Source: Candidatus Zixiibacteriota bacterium (GTDB lineage Bacteria > Zixibacteria > MSB-5A5 > GN15 > JAAZOE01). Taken from it: a DNA stretch of 64,000 nucleotides. The position numbers and the translations under genes are program-made. The DNA lies in the NCBI GenBank assembly GCA_023138975.1, contig JAGLON010000013.1, positions 186,001 to 250,000 of the forward strand, given 5' to 3'. Below the pieces are notes generated by a model, which worked only from the letters and a program-made list of their open reading frames with translations, ran no database searches and was not told where the DNA came from. How positions within the stretch are numbered: the first letter of the stretch is position 1; every line of letters starts with the position of its first letter. Positions 9,979 to 20,415 of this stretch are shown here, one piece after another.

Positions 9979-11454
9979 TTACTGAGACACAACACCCTTT
10001 TCAAACGTAACCGCATTACCAATAGAATCGACGTAAAAATAATTCTCGGGATGAAACGGTGCGTAAAACAGCGTTACGTTATCGGGCGCGATCTTAAAAC
10101 CATCGGCTGACATATTAGGATTAGCCTTTGCCTGCGAACAATACAATACGACTTCAGCCATTATCAGCGCTTCACTTAGACCTAATGTTGTCGGATAGTA
10201 ATTCCGCAGAAGCTCAAAAAGAGGTTCAAACTGAAGTTTATTACCGTAGGCTGTAATCCTGCCGCTGAGTTTTCTCAAAACATCAAAGCTGGAAAGTTTG
10301 AAAGCCGGAATTATCAATTTATTTCCGGGACCATCAATAGTAGCCCGCTTAACTAATTGAACTATTATCTGTTCTGATAGCTCAAATGACCAGAAAGGAA
10401 AATACACATCCTGAGATGCTATTTTCTTGTCGCACGTCGCCAGCATAATTCCATTTTGAAGCGGATAGTCCTTATCAATTGAAACCGCCTGATGGCAATT
10501 GTGACAAATATAAACAGATGACTTCCCTGCTGGTAAATCAACCCCGCAGTTGCGGCAACGGTGCAGCTTTACAGTAAGGTTCCCATGATTCATGGTCGGG
10601 GGCACCGGTTCAACGGCATCCGTGCTTATTTCCTCTTTTAACGATGTAGATATAATCCGTCCGGTTATACCGTCCAGAACGAACCGATGAGCTTGACCGA
10701 TACCCTCCGCTTCGGCAATGATATACGGAAAATAAACAATCGAGCCTTCGGGATGGAAAATCTGAGATTTATTAACCTTACCCGCCGAGTATACCCGACC
10801 TCGCATTTCAACAGTTTTATTCATAGTGGCACATACTTGATTCCAAGTTATGTTCACTGGAATAAACTCCGCCTGCAAGGCAGCCTCGGCGCCCGTTAGT
10901 GGTTTGACTCTGATATACTCCGCCCGCATACCGATAGAATGAGGAATTCCTTCAATATGCTCAGCCGCGGCAATAGTGGTTAAATACGGCACCAAATTAA
11001 CATGAGTTTTAATTTCAGGCTCAGAAGTTGCCTGACTGGTTAAGGCAGACCCCAGGGCTCGACCCCATTGGAAATTTCCACCATACTGGATATTTGTCGT
11101 GAAAGGGTTTGAGGTTTGACCATTTTTATTTTCTATCTTCTCCTGGCGAATCTGGAGGCGAGCAGCATCAATTTTCCAGTACGGATAATAAACTTGACGA
11201 AGGATGAAATTTGATTTTGTCAGCGGTTGCTTGTTTTCTTTCAAATATCGATCGATTTTAAACCGCACTTCCCGACGCTGCTGTTTATTATCAATGATAT
11301 ACGCGGGCGGCACATCAGGCATTACAACCTGAAGTGCCGATCCGCAGTACTTACATTCCAGAGAAAAGAAATCTCTCTGCAATTCCAATTCTCCGCCGCA
11401 GCCGGGACACGAGATATCGATATAAAATCCCGCCTTGTGTTTCGCCTTACTCAC
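9979..11454 (-). CDS. Zinc-ribbon protein paired with the SPFH protein
   Basis: 491 residues. I do not recognise a characterised family. It begins with a zinc ribbon (Cys16, Cys19, Cys34, Cys37 in CPGC and CKYC) and carries a second one mid-protein (CRNC then CHNC). The segments between are mixed alpha/beta with several aromatic YPYW and FPFW motifs. There is no signal peptide and no clear membrane helix. The start is a GTG lying inside the last codons of the SPFH gene (8-base overlap), so the two are translationally coupled and probably act together. Proteins with this architecture tend to occur beside SPFH/zinc-ribbon proteins. Function unknown. Confidence 0.75.
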   Translation of the reverse strand: MSKAKHKAGFYIDISCPGCGGELELQRDFFSLECKYCGSALQVVMPDVPPAYIIDNKQQRREVRFKIDRYLKENKQPLTKSNFILRQVYYPYWKIDAARLQIRQEKIENKNGQTSNPFTTNIQYGGNFQWGRALGSALTSQATSEPEIKTHVNLVPYLTTIAAAEHIEGIPHSIGMRAEYIRVKPLTGAEAALQAEFIPVNITWNQVCATMNKTVEMRGRVYSAGKVNKSQIFHPEGSIVYFPYIIAEAEGIGQAHRFVLDGITGRIISTSLKEEISTDAVEPVPPTMNHGNLTVKLHRCRNCGVDLPAGKSSVYICHNCHQAVSIDKDYPLQNGIMLATCDKKIASQDVYFPFWSFELSEQIIVQLVKRATIDGPGNKLIIPAFKLSSFDVLRKLSGRITAYGNKLQFEPLFELLRNYYPTTLGLSEALIMAEVVLYCSQAKANPNMSADGFKIAPDNVTLFYAPFHPENYFYVDSIGNAVTFEKGVVSQ

Positions 11455-12568
11455 TATCGCTTACTTTCTTCCCGCACTCGCCGCAGAATTTGGAGCCCGA
11501 AATCATTTCGGCCTGACAATGCGGACATACGGTTTGGGCATCAAGTTTATGACCGCAACTGAGACAGAAATTAGCCTCAGTCGGAAGTTCTGATTTGCAT
11601 TCCGGGCAAACATTCAACATAACCATCGCATGACCACACCGGCAGCAAAAGCGTGATTGCTCCGGCGTATCGGTGTGACAGGCTGGACAGGTTACGGTGG
11701 CGACCGATTCACGGCGCAGTTCAGTTTGCTCGGGGGCGAAAACTTTTTGCATCATCCCCGGCATCATTATACCGACACCGGCGCCCATGCCGATTCCGGC
11801 GCTGGTTCCTGCCGGGCTTCCCGGAGCGCCGAACCCCTTAGCCATTTCATATTTCAGGAATTTATCAAGATCACCAACCGCTTCCATACCGGATCGCTGG
11901 TCAATCATCTTGGTTACATCGTCGGGAGGAGTTATCGACGAGATAAAGAAATCAACTAACTCCAGACCATATTTGGAAAACTCTTCAGAGACAATTCCCT
12001 TGAACTCCTCGGCCAACTCGGTGTAAATTGCTGGCAAATCCAATATAGAATTGAGTTTTTCACCAAGTAAGTCATTCATTCTCGCAATAATAACATCACG
12101 AAGGTAATCCTGAATTTCATCGGTATTATACCGTGATTGGCGACCGACAATGGAATTTAAAAACAACAACGGCTCGGCAATTCGCATTGTAAATGCGCCA
12201 TGTCCCCTCAAACGAATCAAACCCAATTTTTCATCCTTAAAAGTAACCGGATGCTTGGTGCCCCATTTGAGGCTTGTAAAGGTCTTCAGGTTTACATAAT
12301 AAACCTCTGCCCGAAACGGTGAGTTAAAGCCATATGGAAAAGCGAGCAAACGGGTAAGAATAGGAACGTTCAAAGTTGATAGCGTATGGCGTCCGGTAGT
12401 AAAAGAATCGGCAACGTGGCCGCTTTTGAAAAATATCGCCATCTGGCTGTCGCGTACGATCAGCTGTGCCCCCAGCTTAAAATCAGCAGAACCTTCTTGA
12501 GGAATGCGATAAATCATTTCCTCACCTGAAGGGTCCATCCACTCAATAACTTCCATAAATACAGACAT
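11447..12568 (-). CDS. SPFH (band 7) domain protein with three C-terminal zinc ribbons
   Basis: 373 residues, ATG with GGGAGAAGA just upstream. Residues about 30-240 form an SPFH/band-7-like domain of the YdjI or virion-core-protein type ([12 protein letters not shown], then helices with [24 protein letters not shown]). A glycine-rich linker follows ([12 protein letters not shown]). The last 80 residues hold three consecutive zinc ribbons, each CPxC then a second CxxCG about 10-12 residues later. SPFH proteins form large membrane-associated oligomers, but no N-terminal membrane segment is obvious here, so it may be soluble or recruited. It is followed by an overlapping gene for another zinc-ribbon protein. 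Cargo and membrane target are unknown. Confidence 0.85.
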   Translation of the reverse strand: MSVFMEVIEWMDPSGEEMIYRIPQEGSADFKLGAQLIVRDSQMAIFFKSGHVADSFTTGRHTLSTLNVPILTRLLAFPYGFNSPFRAEVYYVNLKTFTSLKWGTKHPVTFKDEKLGLIRLRGHGAFTMRIAEPLLFLNSIVGRQSRYNTDEIQDYLRDVIIARMNDLLGEKLNSILDLPAIYTELAEEFKGIVSEEFSKYGLELVDFFISSITPPDDVTKMIDQRSGMEAVGDLDKFLKYEMAKGFGAPGSPAGTSAGIGMGAGVGIMMPGMMQKVFAPEQTELRRESVATVTCPACHTDTPEQSRFCCRCGHAMVMLNVCPECKSELPTEANFCLSCGHKLDAQTVCPHCQAEMISGSKFCGECGKKVSDSE

Positions 12569-12790
12569 ATCTTCTCCCGTGTTTTTATTTCATTTTATAT
12601 AGTCTGTATTTCGTCAATTATTCGATTTTCGCCACCATGACATTATCTGATTGTCGGGTATAAAGATATAAATGCAAAAAGCTGTTTTTATCGCAAAATT
12701 GAGAAGACTGTGCAAACATAGTACAGCGTGGAAAACTGTAAGTAAGTGACCACCACCAAGGGGATTAACAGATAGATCAGAAAAAAGTGT

Positions 12791-15769
12791 CTACTTTTCC
12801 GGCTTTATGACCACCCCTTTATTTTTACGACCGTTCATTTTTATCAATATCGGTTTTTTTAGCCGAATATGGCGAACCATACCCATATCTTTGGCCGCTT
12901 TCTGACTCTCCAGCCATTCCCAGTCAATAATATCGTCACTGCGATCACTATTAACAGTAAAGTATCCAATTTTAAAGGCGTTTAGATTTTGGAAAAAATG
13001 TGTCCCCTGAGATGGCGTCACAACCATATCCTTAAAGCCACTTTCTATAATAACTTGAGCTCCGGAGATATCATCCCAGGTCACAGGAATACCAAGCCAC
13101 GGATCAGCTGAACCCCAACGGCCAACTCCAATTAATAAATATGGACGCTTTTTCTTCGACAACTCCAGGTTTAATTGCCCGACATGCCGGGCAACCTCAA
13201 TGCTGTTAGAGCGTTCATATTTTTCCTTAACAATAACTACGATATCCCTGATATCATCAACAATTCCATTGCCCATTACCTGGTCGGTTCGACAGATAAT
13301 TTGAGATTCCGATATCTCTCCAATTTCAAGTTCTGCCTCTTCGTAGGCTAATGCCATCGGACGCATTTGAAGAAGGTAAAACTCCTTAGGCTGCCCGGGA
13401 GGAACCGATAGATTGACCGAAAACTCAATTTCGACTGGCGAGCTCATTCCCCGCCGTCCCAGATCCATAATATGGAGAAGAATACCTGAAAGCGGAAACA
13501 AATCTGACTTTAAAACCCCGTAGAAACTCACTAACCGTATCCCTGGTCTTGAGATACCATCATAGATGGCATCGTTTTCGGGACTGTAGGTCGAGCCTAT
13601 AGGACCGAGAACATTGTCTTTTTCTGCTATACTTAACTCCAGGCAGGATAAATCTATCCTATCATCAGGAATACACTCTACTTCAGTATCTGGAATCTCC
13701 AATGCGTAAAATTCCTTCTGAGAATGATTCAAGGCGTCATTAATAGTAGAGAACTGTATCAGATGCCGGGGATATTTTGGGCAAAAGCGCACTGTAGTAC
13801 CGCCTTCGACAACCATCGCGCCCAATCCTAAGGCAACTGATGTAATTCCGTCGTCAGCCTTCATCGGCTCAATCGGGTAAAAATTATGAGACCGTAAAAC
13901 TCCGGAAAAATCGGGATAGAAATTTTCCTTGTGACGGCTGCCGATTAGCTTTTGTATTATCACTGCCATTTTTTCCTCTTCCAAACGATATGGCGTCGCC
14001 TTGAGGTAGGCTTTGGCATGGTTTGAAAAAGTGGAAGCATAGACCCGCTTGACGGCCGCAATAAGCTGTTTCAGACGAACTTCAATATCGACATGATTGT
14101 TCGGCAGCATATAAGTCTCATAGACTCCGGCAAACGGTTGAAACTGTGAATCTTCAAGAAGGCTCGAAGACCTTACCGCTAACGGATAGTGGACTTTTTC
14201 CAAAATATTTCTCAACCAATCGACAACTTTTGGAGATAAATCAGCCGCCAAAAAACGCTTTTCCAACTCCGCTTCATCGGTGGCATCAATAGCGAAATCT
14301 CTTAAATCATTTTCATCTAAAAATTCATCAAATATATCGGTCGTAATAATTACTGACGGAGGTACATTGATCTTAATCTTCGAAAATTTCTCCGCCATAT
14401 CATATGTATATAGCAACGTCCCGGCAAAGGCAAGACCGCGTCCTTTGCCTCCGAGTGACCCACTGCCTATTCGGGCAAAACTGTCATCGGGATCAAACGT
14501 TTCGGGATCAAAGTCAACAATCGCACCTCGTTTTTGAGTAACCCGGTATTCTTCCAGAAATGTAATAAGCGCTGAGCGCAATCCATCAGTAGAATTAAAA
14601 TCTGATATTTTTCGAGGGCGAAGTTTATAGGCCAGGAAAAACTCGGTTCGAGCTTTTAACCAATTCGAGAAATGGTTACGCTCCGCATGATATAAAAGAC
14701 TTTCATCCGGTATCGATTGAAGCTTATAACGTAAGTCCCGCAAATCTACCGCTTTATCAACGATCGTGCCATCCGGTAGTTTGAATATAAAATCCCCAAA
14801 ACTAAAGCATTCCTTCATATACCGGCGCAGCTGCTTTAGTAAAGTAGGTGAATTTTTTAGCAAAAATGAAGCGCCTATTTTATGGGCATCCTGTTCACGT
14901 TCCGGGTCGAACGACTGTAACAACACTGGAATATCAGGGTGGCGCTTTTTAACAGCTCTAGCGAAAGTCACCCCCGCTTTTTTATCCGATTTACCCTTTC
15001 GAGGAAATTGAACGTCAGAAATCACCCCCAGTATAGTCCCATGATAAGACTTATAATAACTCCAGGCTTCCTCGTAGGTATCACACAATAGGATTTTAGG
15101 CCTGGCGCGCATTCGGAGAATTTTATGAGCTAGATTTACACCTTCCGAAATCACATGCTGGGATTGCCTTAAAAGCTCACTATAAATAATCGGTACATAG
15201 GATGAATAAAACTTAACATTATCCTCAACTAATATTATCGACTGCACGCCGACCAATTCAGTATCATGTTTCACATTAAGGATATCCTCAATACACTTGA
15301 TAATCGCCAATAAAATATTGAAGTTACCCTGCCACATAAATACTTTGTCAAAACACGACACATCATGTGATGCTATGAGACTGTTTAATTCTCTATTATC
15401 ATAGGTCAACAACACCAGAGGAGTTTCAATGCCGTCTTTGCGAAGCTTCCGTGCGAAATCGAGAACGTGCATATCGTCTAGGTGGAGAGTTGTAATTATT
15501 AAATCGTAATGAATTTCGCTGTGCTTGACCATCTTCAGGGCTTTTTTCCCGCTGGACACCCGGTTCAGCCCTGGAGTCTGAGAAAGATTAAGACCAATAT
15601 ATTCATTTAGCAGTTGTTCATATAGCTGGCCATCTTCACCCAGAATAAACGAATCATAAAGGCTGGAGACCAAAAGTACATTATGAATTCGATAACGCAT
15701 CAAGTCCTGGAATCGGACAAAACGACTGGCATAGCCAAGCTCTAAATCTTTCGAGTTATATTCTCTCAT
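12791..15769 (-). CDS. Two receiver domains fused to a PEP/pyruvate-binding (PPDK_N) ATP-grasp domain
   Basis: 992 residues. Residues about 28-165 resemble a response-regulator receiver but have Ser-Ser in place of the acidic pocket and Thr94 at the usual phospho-Asp position. Residues about 175-335 form a second receiver with Glu182-Asp183, Asp252 in ISDVQFP, and FLLKNS providing the conserved Lys. From about 430 the protein matches the N-terminal nucleotide-binding half of PEP synthase/PPDK: GSGSLGGKGRG near 433, AVRSSSLLEDS near 528, and the closing LQMRP. No phosphohistidine swivel domain or PEP-binding TIM barrel is present. The last 150 residues (GVGRWGSADPW region) are specific to this family. 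Probably a signal-controlled phosphotransfer or nucleotide-binding protein; reaction unknown. Confidence 0.85.
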   Translation of the reverse strand: MREYNSKDLELGYASRFVRFQDLMRYRIHNVLLVSSLYDSFILGEDGQLYEQLLNEYIGLNLSQTPGLNRVSSGKKALKMVKHSEIHYDLIITTLHLDDMHVLDFARKLRKDGIETPLVLLTYDNRELNSLIASHDVSCFDKVFMWQGNFNILLAIIKCIEDILNVKHDTELVGVQSIILVEDNVKFYSSYVPIIYSELLRQSQHVISEGVNLAHKILRMRARPKILLCDTYEEAWSYYKSYHGTILGVISDVQFPRKGKSDKKAGVTFARAVKKRHPDIPVLLQSFDPEREQDAHKIGASFLLKNSPTLLKQLRRYMKECFSFGDFIFKLPDGTIVDKAVDLRDLRYKLQSIPDESLLYHAERNHFSNWLKARTEFFLAYKLRPRKISDFNSTDGLRSALITFLEEYRVTQKRGAIVDFDPETFDPDDSFARIGSGSLGGKGRGLAFAGTLLYTYDMAEKFSKIKINVPPSVIITTDIFDEFLDENDLRDFAIDATDEAELEKRFLAADLSPKVVDWLRNILEKVHYPLAVRSSSLLEDSQFQPFAGVYETYMLPNNHVDIEVRLKQLIAAVKRVYASTFSNHAKAYLKATPYRLEEEKMAVIIQKLIGSRHKENFYPDFSGVLRSHNFYPIEPMKADDGITSVALGLGAMVVEGGTTVRFCPKYPRHLIQFSTINDALNHSQKEFYALEIPDTEVECIPDDRIDLSCLELSIAEKDNVLGPIGSTYSPENDAIYDGISRPGIRLVSFYGVLKSDLFPLSGILLHIMDLGRRGMSSPVEIEFSVNLSVPPGQPKEFYLLQMRPMALAYEEAELEIGEISESQIICRTDQVMGNGIVDDIRDIVVIVKEKYERSNSIEVARHVGQLNLELSKKKRPYLLIGVGRWGSADPWLGIPVTWDDISGAQVIIESGFKDMVVTPSQGTHFFQNLNAFKIGYFTVNSDRSDDIIDWEWLESQKAAKDMGMVRHIRLKKPILIKMNGRKNKGVVIKPEK

Positions 15770-15901
15770 TTAATTTCCACAACAATCATTCTATAGTAAT
15801 ATTCGACAACTCCAGAGATTAATGAATATAATACGAAAGCACATGAGTAAAATCCACACTCAATTATTCCCGATGTAATATTCCATCCGAACTCAGAGTG
15901 C

Positions 15902-15930
15902 TTGTACAGTGCCAACAATTACAATATATT
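15902..15930 (+). promoter_or_regulatory. Sigma-70-type promoter
   Basis: TTGTAC (15902-15907) and TATATT (15925-15930) with a 17-base spacer. The predicted transcript starts about 25 bases before the ATG at 15961, which argues against the upstream GTG at 15898 as the start of that gene. Confidence 0.6.
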
Positions 15931-15960
15931 TATTCTCGATTATTTTGCATTGAGGGTAAT

Positions 15961-16575
15961 ATGGAAACTATAGTGTATAAAATTGATAAAAATAAAGAGT
16001 TTGAACAAATTTCACAAAAAGCGATAGTCGGATACCTGGGTATTATTACTCCCGATGGCTATCCGCGTGTTGTCCCAATGAATTTCGCAACCGAGAATAA
16101 AACGATCTTCTTTCACGGGCGAAATCACGGTGAGAAGTTTGATTATCTTAAATCCGGCTCCAGAGTAACGTTCAGTCTGGATACACAATATTCTATTACC
16201 CCCTCATATTGGACTTCTGACAAAAGCGCTTGCCCAATTACAATGCTGTTTAAATCGGCATTGGTAAAAGGTACCTCTGTGCTGCTTGATGATATTGAAG
16301 AGTCTGTTCATGGACTCCAGTTGCTGATGGATAAATACCAACCTGATAAGGGTTATACTGAGATGAGGCCGGACGAGAGAATTTATCGTGAAATCTTCAA
16401 AGAAACCGCTGTCTTTAAGATTATTCCCGACTCCGTATCGGTCAAAGTGAAGTTTCGACAAAAAAAGAGTAAAGAATATAATCGCAAGTTGGTTAAAAAA
16501 CTTGAAATGAGGGCTCAAGGTCCCGATCTGGATACGGCCAGAGAAATTCGAAAAATGCTGGGAGATAATATCTGA
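15961..16575 (+). CDS. Pyridoxamine 5'-phosphate oxidase-like flavin-binding protein
   Basis: 204 residues from ATG 15961 with GAGGG five bases upstream. The N-terminal half has the split-barrel pattern of the PNPOx-like superfamily: VGYLGIITPDGYPRVVPMNF followed by IFFHGRNHGEKFDYLKSG and VTFSLD. This family binds FMN (sometimes F420 or heme) and often acts on small oxidised or nitro substrates. The longer C-terminus, rich in Lys (about 160-204), is not typical of PdxH, and PdxH substrate motifs are absent, so B6 synthesis is unlikely. It is transcribed divergently from the receiver/PPDK_N fusion. Confidence 0.8.
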   Translation: METIVYKIDKNKEFEQISQKAIVGYLGIITPDGYPRVVPMNFATENKTIFFHGRNHGEKFDYLKSGSRVTFSLDTQYSITPSYWTSDKSACPITMLFKSALVKGTSVLLDDIEESVHGLQLLMDKYQPDKGYTEMRPDERIYREIFKETAVFKIIPDSVSVKVKFRQKKSKEYNRKLVKKLEMRAQGPDLDTAREIRKMLGDNI

Positions 16576-16814
16576 CAAACCAACCTATTATGACATAATT
16601 TATAAATAATTAACAATTACTAAAATAAATTAAAAAATCAGATAATATTTTCATTTTTAGGCAACATTTAGAGTACATCTCTCGTCTTAAGAAGTGAGTG
16701 GCTTCATGATTGGGAGGTTAACAGGGAAAGTTTTGAACAACGGGTAATTAAATATCTGCGCTTAGTAAAAACATAAAATTTTACGTGGACTGCGTATACG
16801 AACCTCATAATGGC

Positions 16815-16957
16815 TATCCTCTCCGCCTTGATTCATCATGACAATTGAGTGAATTGAGGATAAGGACAAAGAAGTTACCCACCGCACTCACATTGCTGAG
16901 AGTAGGTAACTTCTCAGGTTGTATAACAAAAGGCCGGTTTGCTCACTGGCCTTTTTT
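16815..16957 (+). ncRNA. Candidate structured RNA with its own terminator
   Basis: The 540-base gap between two convergent genes contains three consecutive hairpins. Hairpin 1 is TATCCTC...GAGGATA (16815-16862) with an inner GATTCA/TGAATT helix. Hairpin 2 is GAAGTTACC...GGTAACTTC (16871-16913) with an inner ACTC/GAGT. Hairpin 3 is a terminator (16929-16957). The terminator lies 350 bases past the PNPOx-like stop, which suits an independent small RNA better than that gene. No family (6S, SRP, tmRNA) was recognised and no clear promoter was found. The flanks, 16576-16800 and 16960-17056, hold nothing else I can support. Confidence 0.4.
16929..16957 (+). terminator. Rho-independent terminator
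   Basis: AAAGGCCGGT pairs with ACTGGCCTTT (one G-U pair) around a 6-base loop, followed by a T run. It ends the candidate RNA region. Confidence 0.88.
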
Positions 16958-17056
16958 ATTTTCATTCAACAATGAGTAATATTCAATATCATCAAGTCTA
17001 TTTTATATAGATCCATTGCCCCCTACATTCCGCCATAGCATTTACAAGTAAAAGCC

Positions 17057-17086
17057 AAAAAAAAGGAGCGGCTGATTGCCGCTCCT
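17057..17086 (-). terminator. Rho-independent terminator of gdhA
   Basis: AGGAGCGGC and GCCGCTCCT pair perfectly around TGATT. On the minus strand this is followed by an eight-base U run, 32 bases after the gdhA stop. Confidence 0.92.
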
Positions 17087-17118
17087 ATTAAGGTGCTTCT
17101 AATTTATAAAATGTCAGC

Positions 17119-18507
<1,389 letters not shown>

Positions 18508-18741
18508 TTACAATTAGTCAAAACATTATTCAAAACTCTAAATGTCCTTTTCTCCTTACTTAAGCCACATGCTTATCCTAAATCCAGGATAACCCCATTG
18601 ACGCAGCTAAAACATTTAGTCTAGCAAACGGACTGAATATACATTTAGTGAATATTTTCACAATAGGTATATACCCTTAATGTTATAGAGACATACCCCT
18701 ATTTATGTGCCATCTTATTCTTATAACTGAGAATATTAATA

Positions 18742-19395
18742 CTAAGGAGATACGATATTGTTACGAATGCAGAATTTCACTATATCTGTTACGTTTTTTG
18801 CGTGAAGCTTTTTCATAATTGCAGCCCTATGGGCCTCTGCGGTCTTTATACTTATATTCATATAATCAGCCGCTTCTTTGGACGAGTAGCCATCAGCCAA
18901 TAACTTAGCCAATTCCAACTCACGCCTTGTCATGCCCCCAGTGGATCCTTCTTCAGCATTTGTGGGATTAATATACTCGTCAACCATATTCCGACCGGCT
19001 GGTCCAGAAAGATAGAAATCACCTACAGCAGCTTTCCTGACCGAGAAAACTAATTCCTTAAAATCACAATCCTGAAGCAAATACGACCGCGCCCCCAGAG
19101 AAAATGCTTCCCTCATTTGTGATTCGGTATGGAGATTCGTCAAGAAAACAAGTTCTGGAGGTTTGGTAAATTTCCTGATTCTCCGGGCAACACCAAGACC
19201 ATTGAGTTTCGGCATACGAGTATTTAGCAGTATTACATCAGGTTTCTTTGCTCGAATTAAATCGACAGTTTCAAGTCCATCACCCGAATCGCCGACGACT
19301 AATATCCCCAGCTCGGTAGTAAAAAGCGCAATCAGTCCTTGGCGCACAATCTTTCTCTCGTCTGCAATCAGCAGCCGGATTTCTGACCGATGCAT
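18742..19395 (-). CDS. NarL/LuxR-type response regulator with a degenerate receiver
   Basis: 217 residues. The N-terminal receiver (about 5-122) keeps Asp12-Glu13 of the acidic pocket and Thr86, but the phosphoacceptor position in PDVILLNTRMP is Asn58, and the conserved Lys of the LLKD motif is Gln108 (YLLQD). The C-terminal domain (about 150-215) is a standard LuxR/GerE helix-turn-helix: MTRRELELAKLLADGYSSKEAADYM then SIKTAEAHRAAIMKKL. It should bind DNA but is unlikely to be switched by phosphorylation at the usual site. No histidine kinase lies nearby. The ribosome site is weak. It lies between gdhA and an EamA transporter on the same strand; targets are unknown. Confidence 0.88.
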   Translation of the reverse strand: MHRSEIRLLIADERKIVRQGLIALFTTELGILVVGDSGDGLETVDLIRAKKPDVILLNTRMPKLNGLGVARRIRKFTKPPELVFLTNLHTESQMREAFSLGARSYLLQDCDFKELVFSVRKAAVGDFYLSGPAGRNMVDEYINPTNAEEGSTGGMTRRELELAKLLADGYSSKEAADYMNISIKTAEAHRAAIMKKLHAKNVTDIVKFCIRNNIVSP

Positions 19396-19480
19396 CGGCT
19401 GTTTGGATAACTGACTAATAATTCATCTCCCCAAATACCATTGAGATTGAATATAACAATTTTATGGGAAATGTAAACCG

Positions 19481-20371
19481 TCAACTGAAGGTAACCAGCA
19501 TAGAACCGGCAATCGCCAGAACTATCCCTATCACTCTAACCTTGTTGATTGGTTCTTTCAGGAATAGCGCTGCAAAAATAAAAATAAATACTGTTGTTGT
19601 TTGATTCAGGGCGGCCGCAATAGATGCTTGTGTATACTTCATCCCGGCCAGCCAGAAAACCATCGCCAAATATGCTCCGACAAATGAACCCGATATCGTG
19701 TATTTCCAACCGCCGTTACCTCTTAGAGTGCTAAGAACAGATATCCTGTCTCTTCTGAAAAGCAGCGACAAAGCAAGGACAGTCATTCCACCAATTAACC
19801 GCATTTCGACAACCCAAAAAAGAGGCGACCGTTCCAGCAGTGATTTAATCATTACGAGGCCAACCGCTGTAGTCAGCATGGCCAAAGCCCCCAATAGTAT
19901 TCCGATGAAAAGACTTTTCCGGGTCAGATGAGCACTGCCTTTTTTTGAGGCAGCCATTAGCACGGCTGAAATAATCATAAGCGCGCCCATTATTTGAAAT
20001 ATCCCCATCGACTCGGAAAGAAAAGCAAATGATAAAATAATCACAAAAGTGCTATAGAAACAATCGACAATTGCTGAAAGCCCAGCTCCCAGTATATTAA
20101 GGCTTTTAAAGAACAAAGTGTCGGCAAGGCCTATACCCAGCGCTCCGGAAAATAACAGCAGTAAATAGTCGTTTAGCGGAGCATTATAAAACAGCGTTTC
20201 ACCGAAGATGTAAATTGTTGGAATAAATAAAACAACAGCTAGAGTGTTTTTAAACAGATTAAGCGCAACCGGATGAACCGACTCACCGCTTTTTTTAAAT
20301 AATATAACCGCAAAGGCCCAAATGATTGCGGTAACAAGGGCAAGCATTTCGCCCATGTATGGGATATTCAA
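19481..20371 (-). CDS. EamA/DMT-family transporter
   Basis: 296 residues with about ten hydrophobic segments arranged as two EamA repeats (about 8-140 and 155-295). The repeat ends show the family pattern: ALGIGLADTLFFKSL in the first and ALNQTTTVFIFIFAALFLKEP in the second. Members are inner-membrane drug/metabolite transporters, many exporting amino acids or other small metabolites; the substrate cannot be told from sequence. The first possible start is a TTG at 20371, and an in-frame ATG at 20356 is an alternative; neither has a clear ribosome site. It follows the M16 peptidase gene by 44 bases on the same strand, so co-transcription is likely. Confidence 0.85.
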   Translation of the reverse strand: MNIPYMGEMLALVTAIIWAFAVILFKKSGESVHPVALNLFKNTLAVVLFIPTIYIFGETLFYNAPLNDYLLLLFSGALGIGLADTLFFKSLNILGAGLSAIVDCFYSTFVIILSFAFLSESMGIFQIMGALMIISAVLMAASKKGSAHLTRKSLFIGILLGALAMLTTAVGLVMIKSLLERSPLFWVVEMRLIGGMTVLALSLLFRRDRISVLSTLRGNGGWKYTISGSFVGAYLAMVFWLAGMKYTQASIAAALNQTTTVFIFIFAALFLKEPINKVRVIGIVLAIAGSMLVTFS

Positions 20372-20415
20372 TTATTGTCCGTTCGACTTAAAACGCTTAA
20401 TAAATACCAGTTCTG

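Noticed and set aside
15898-15960. A GTG at 15898 as the start of the PNPOx-like gene
   Set aside because: It lies upstream of the likely promoter (15902-15930) and the ATG at 15961 has a good ribosome site.
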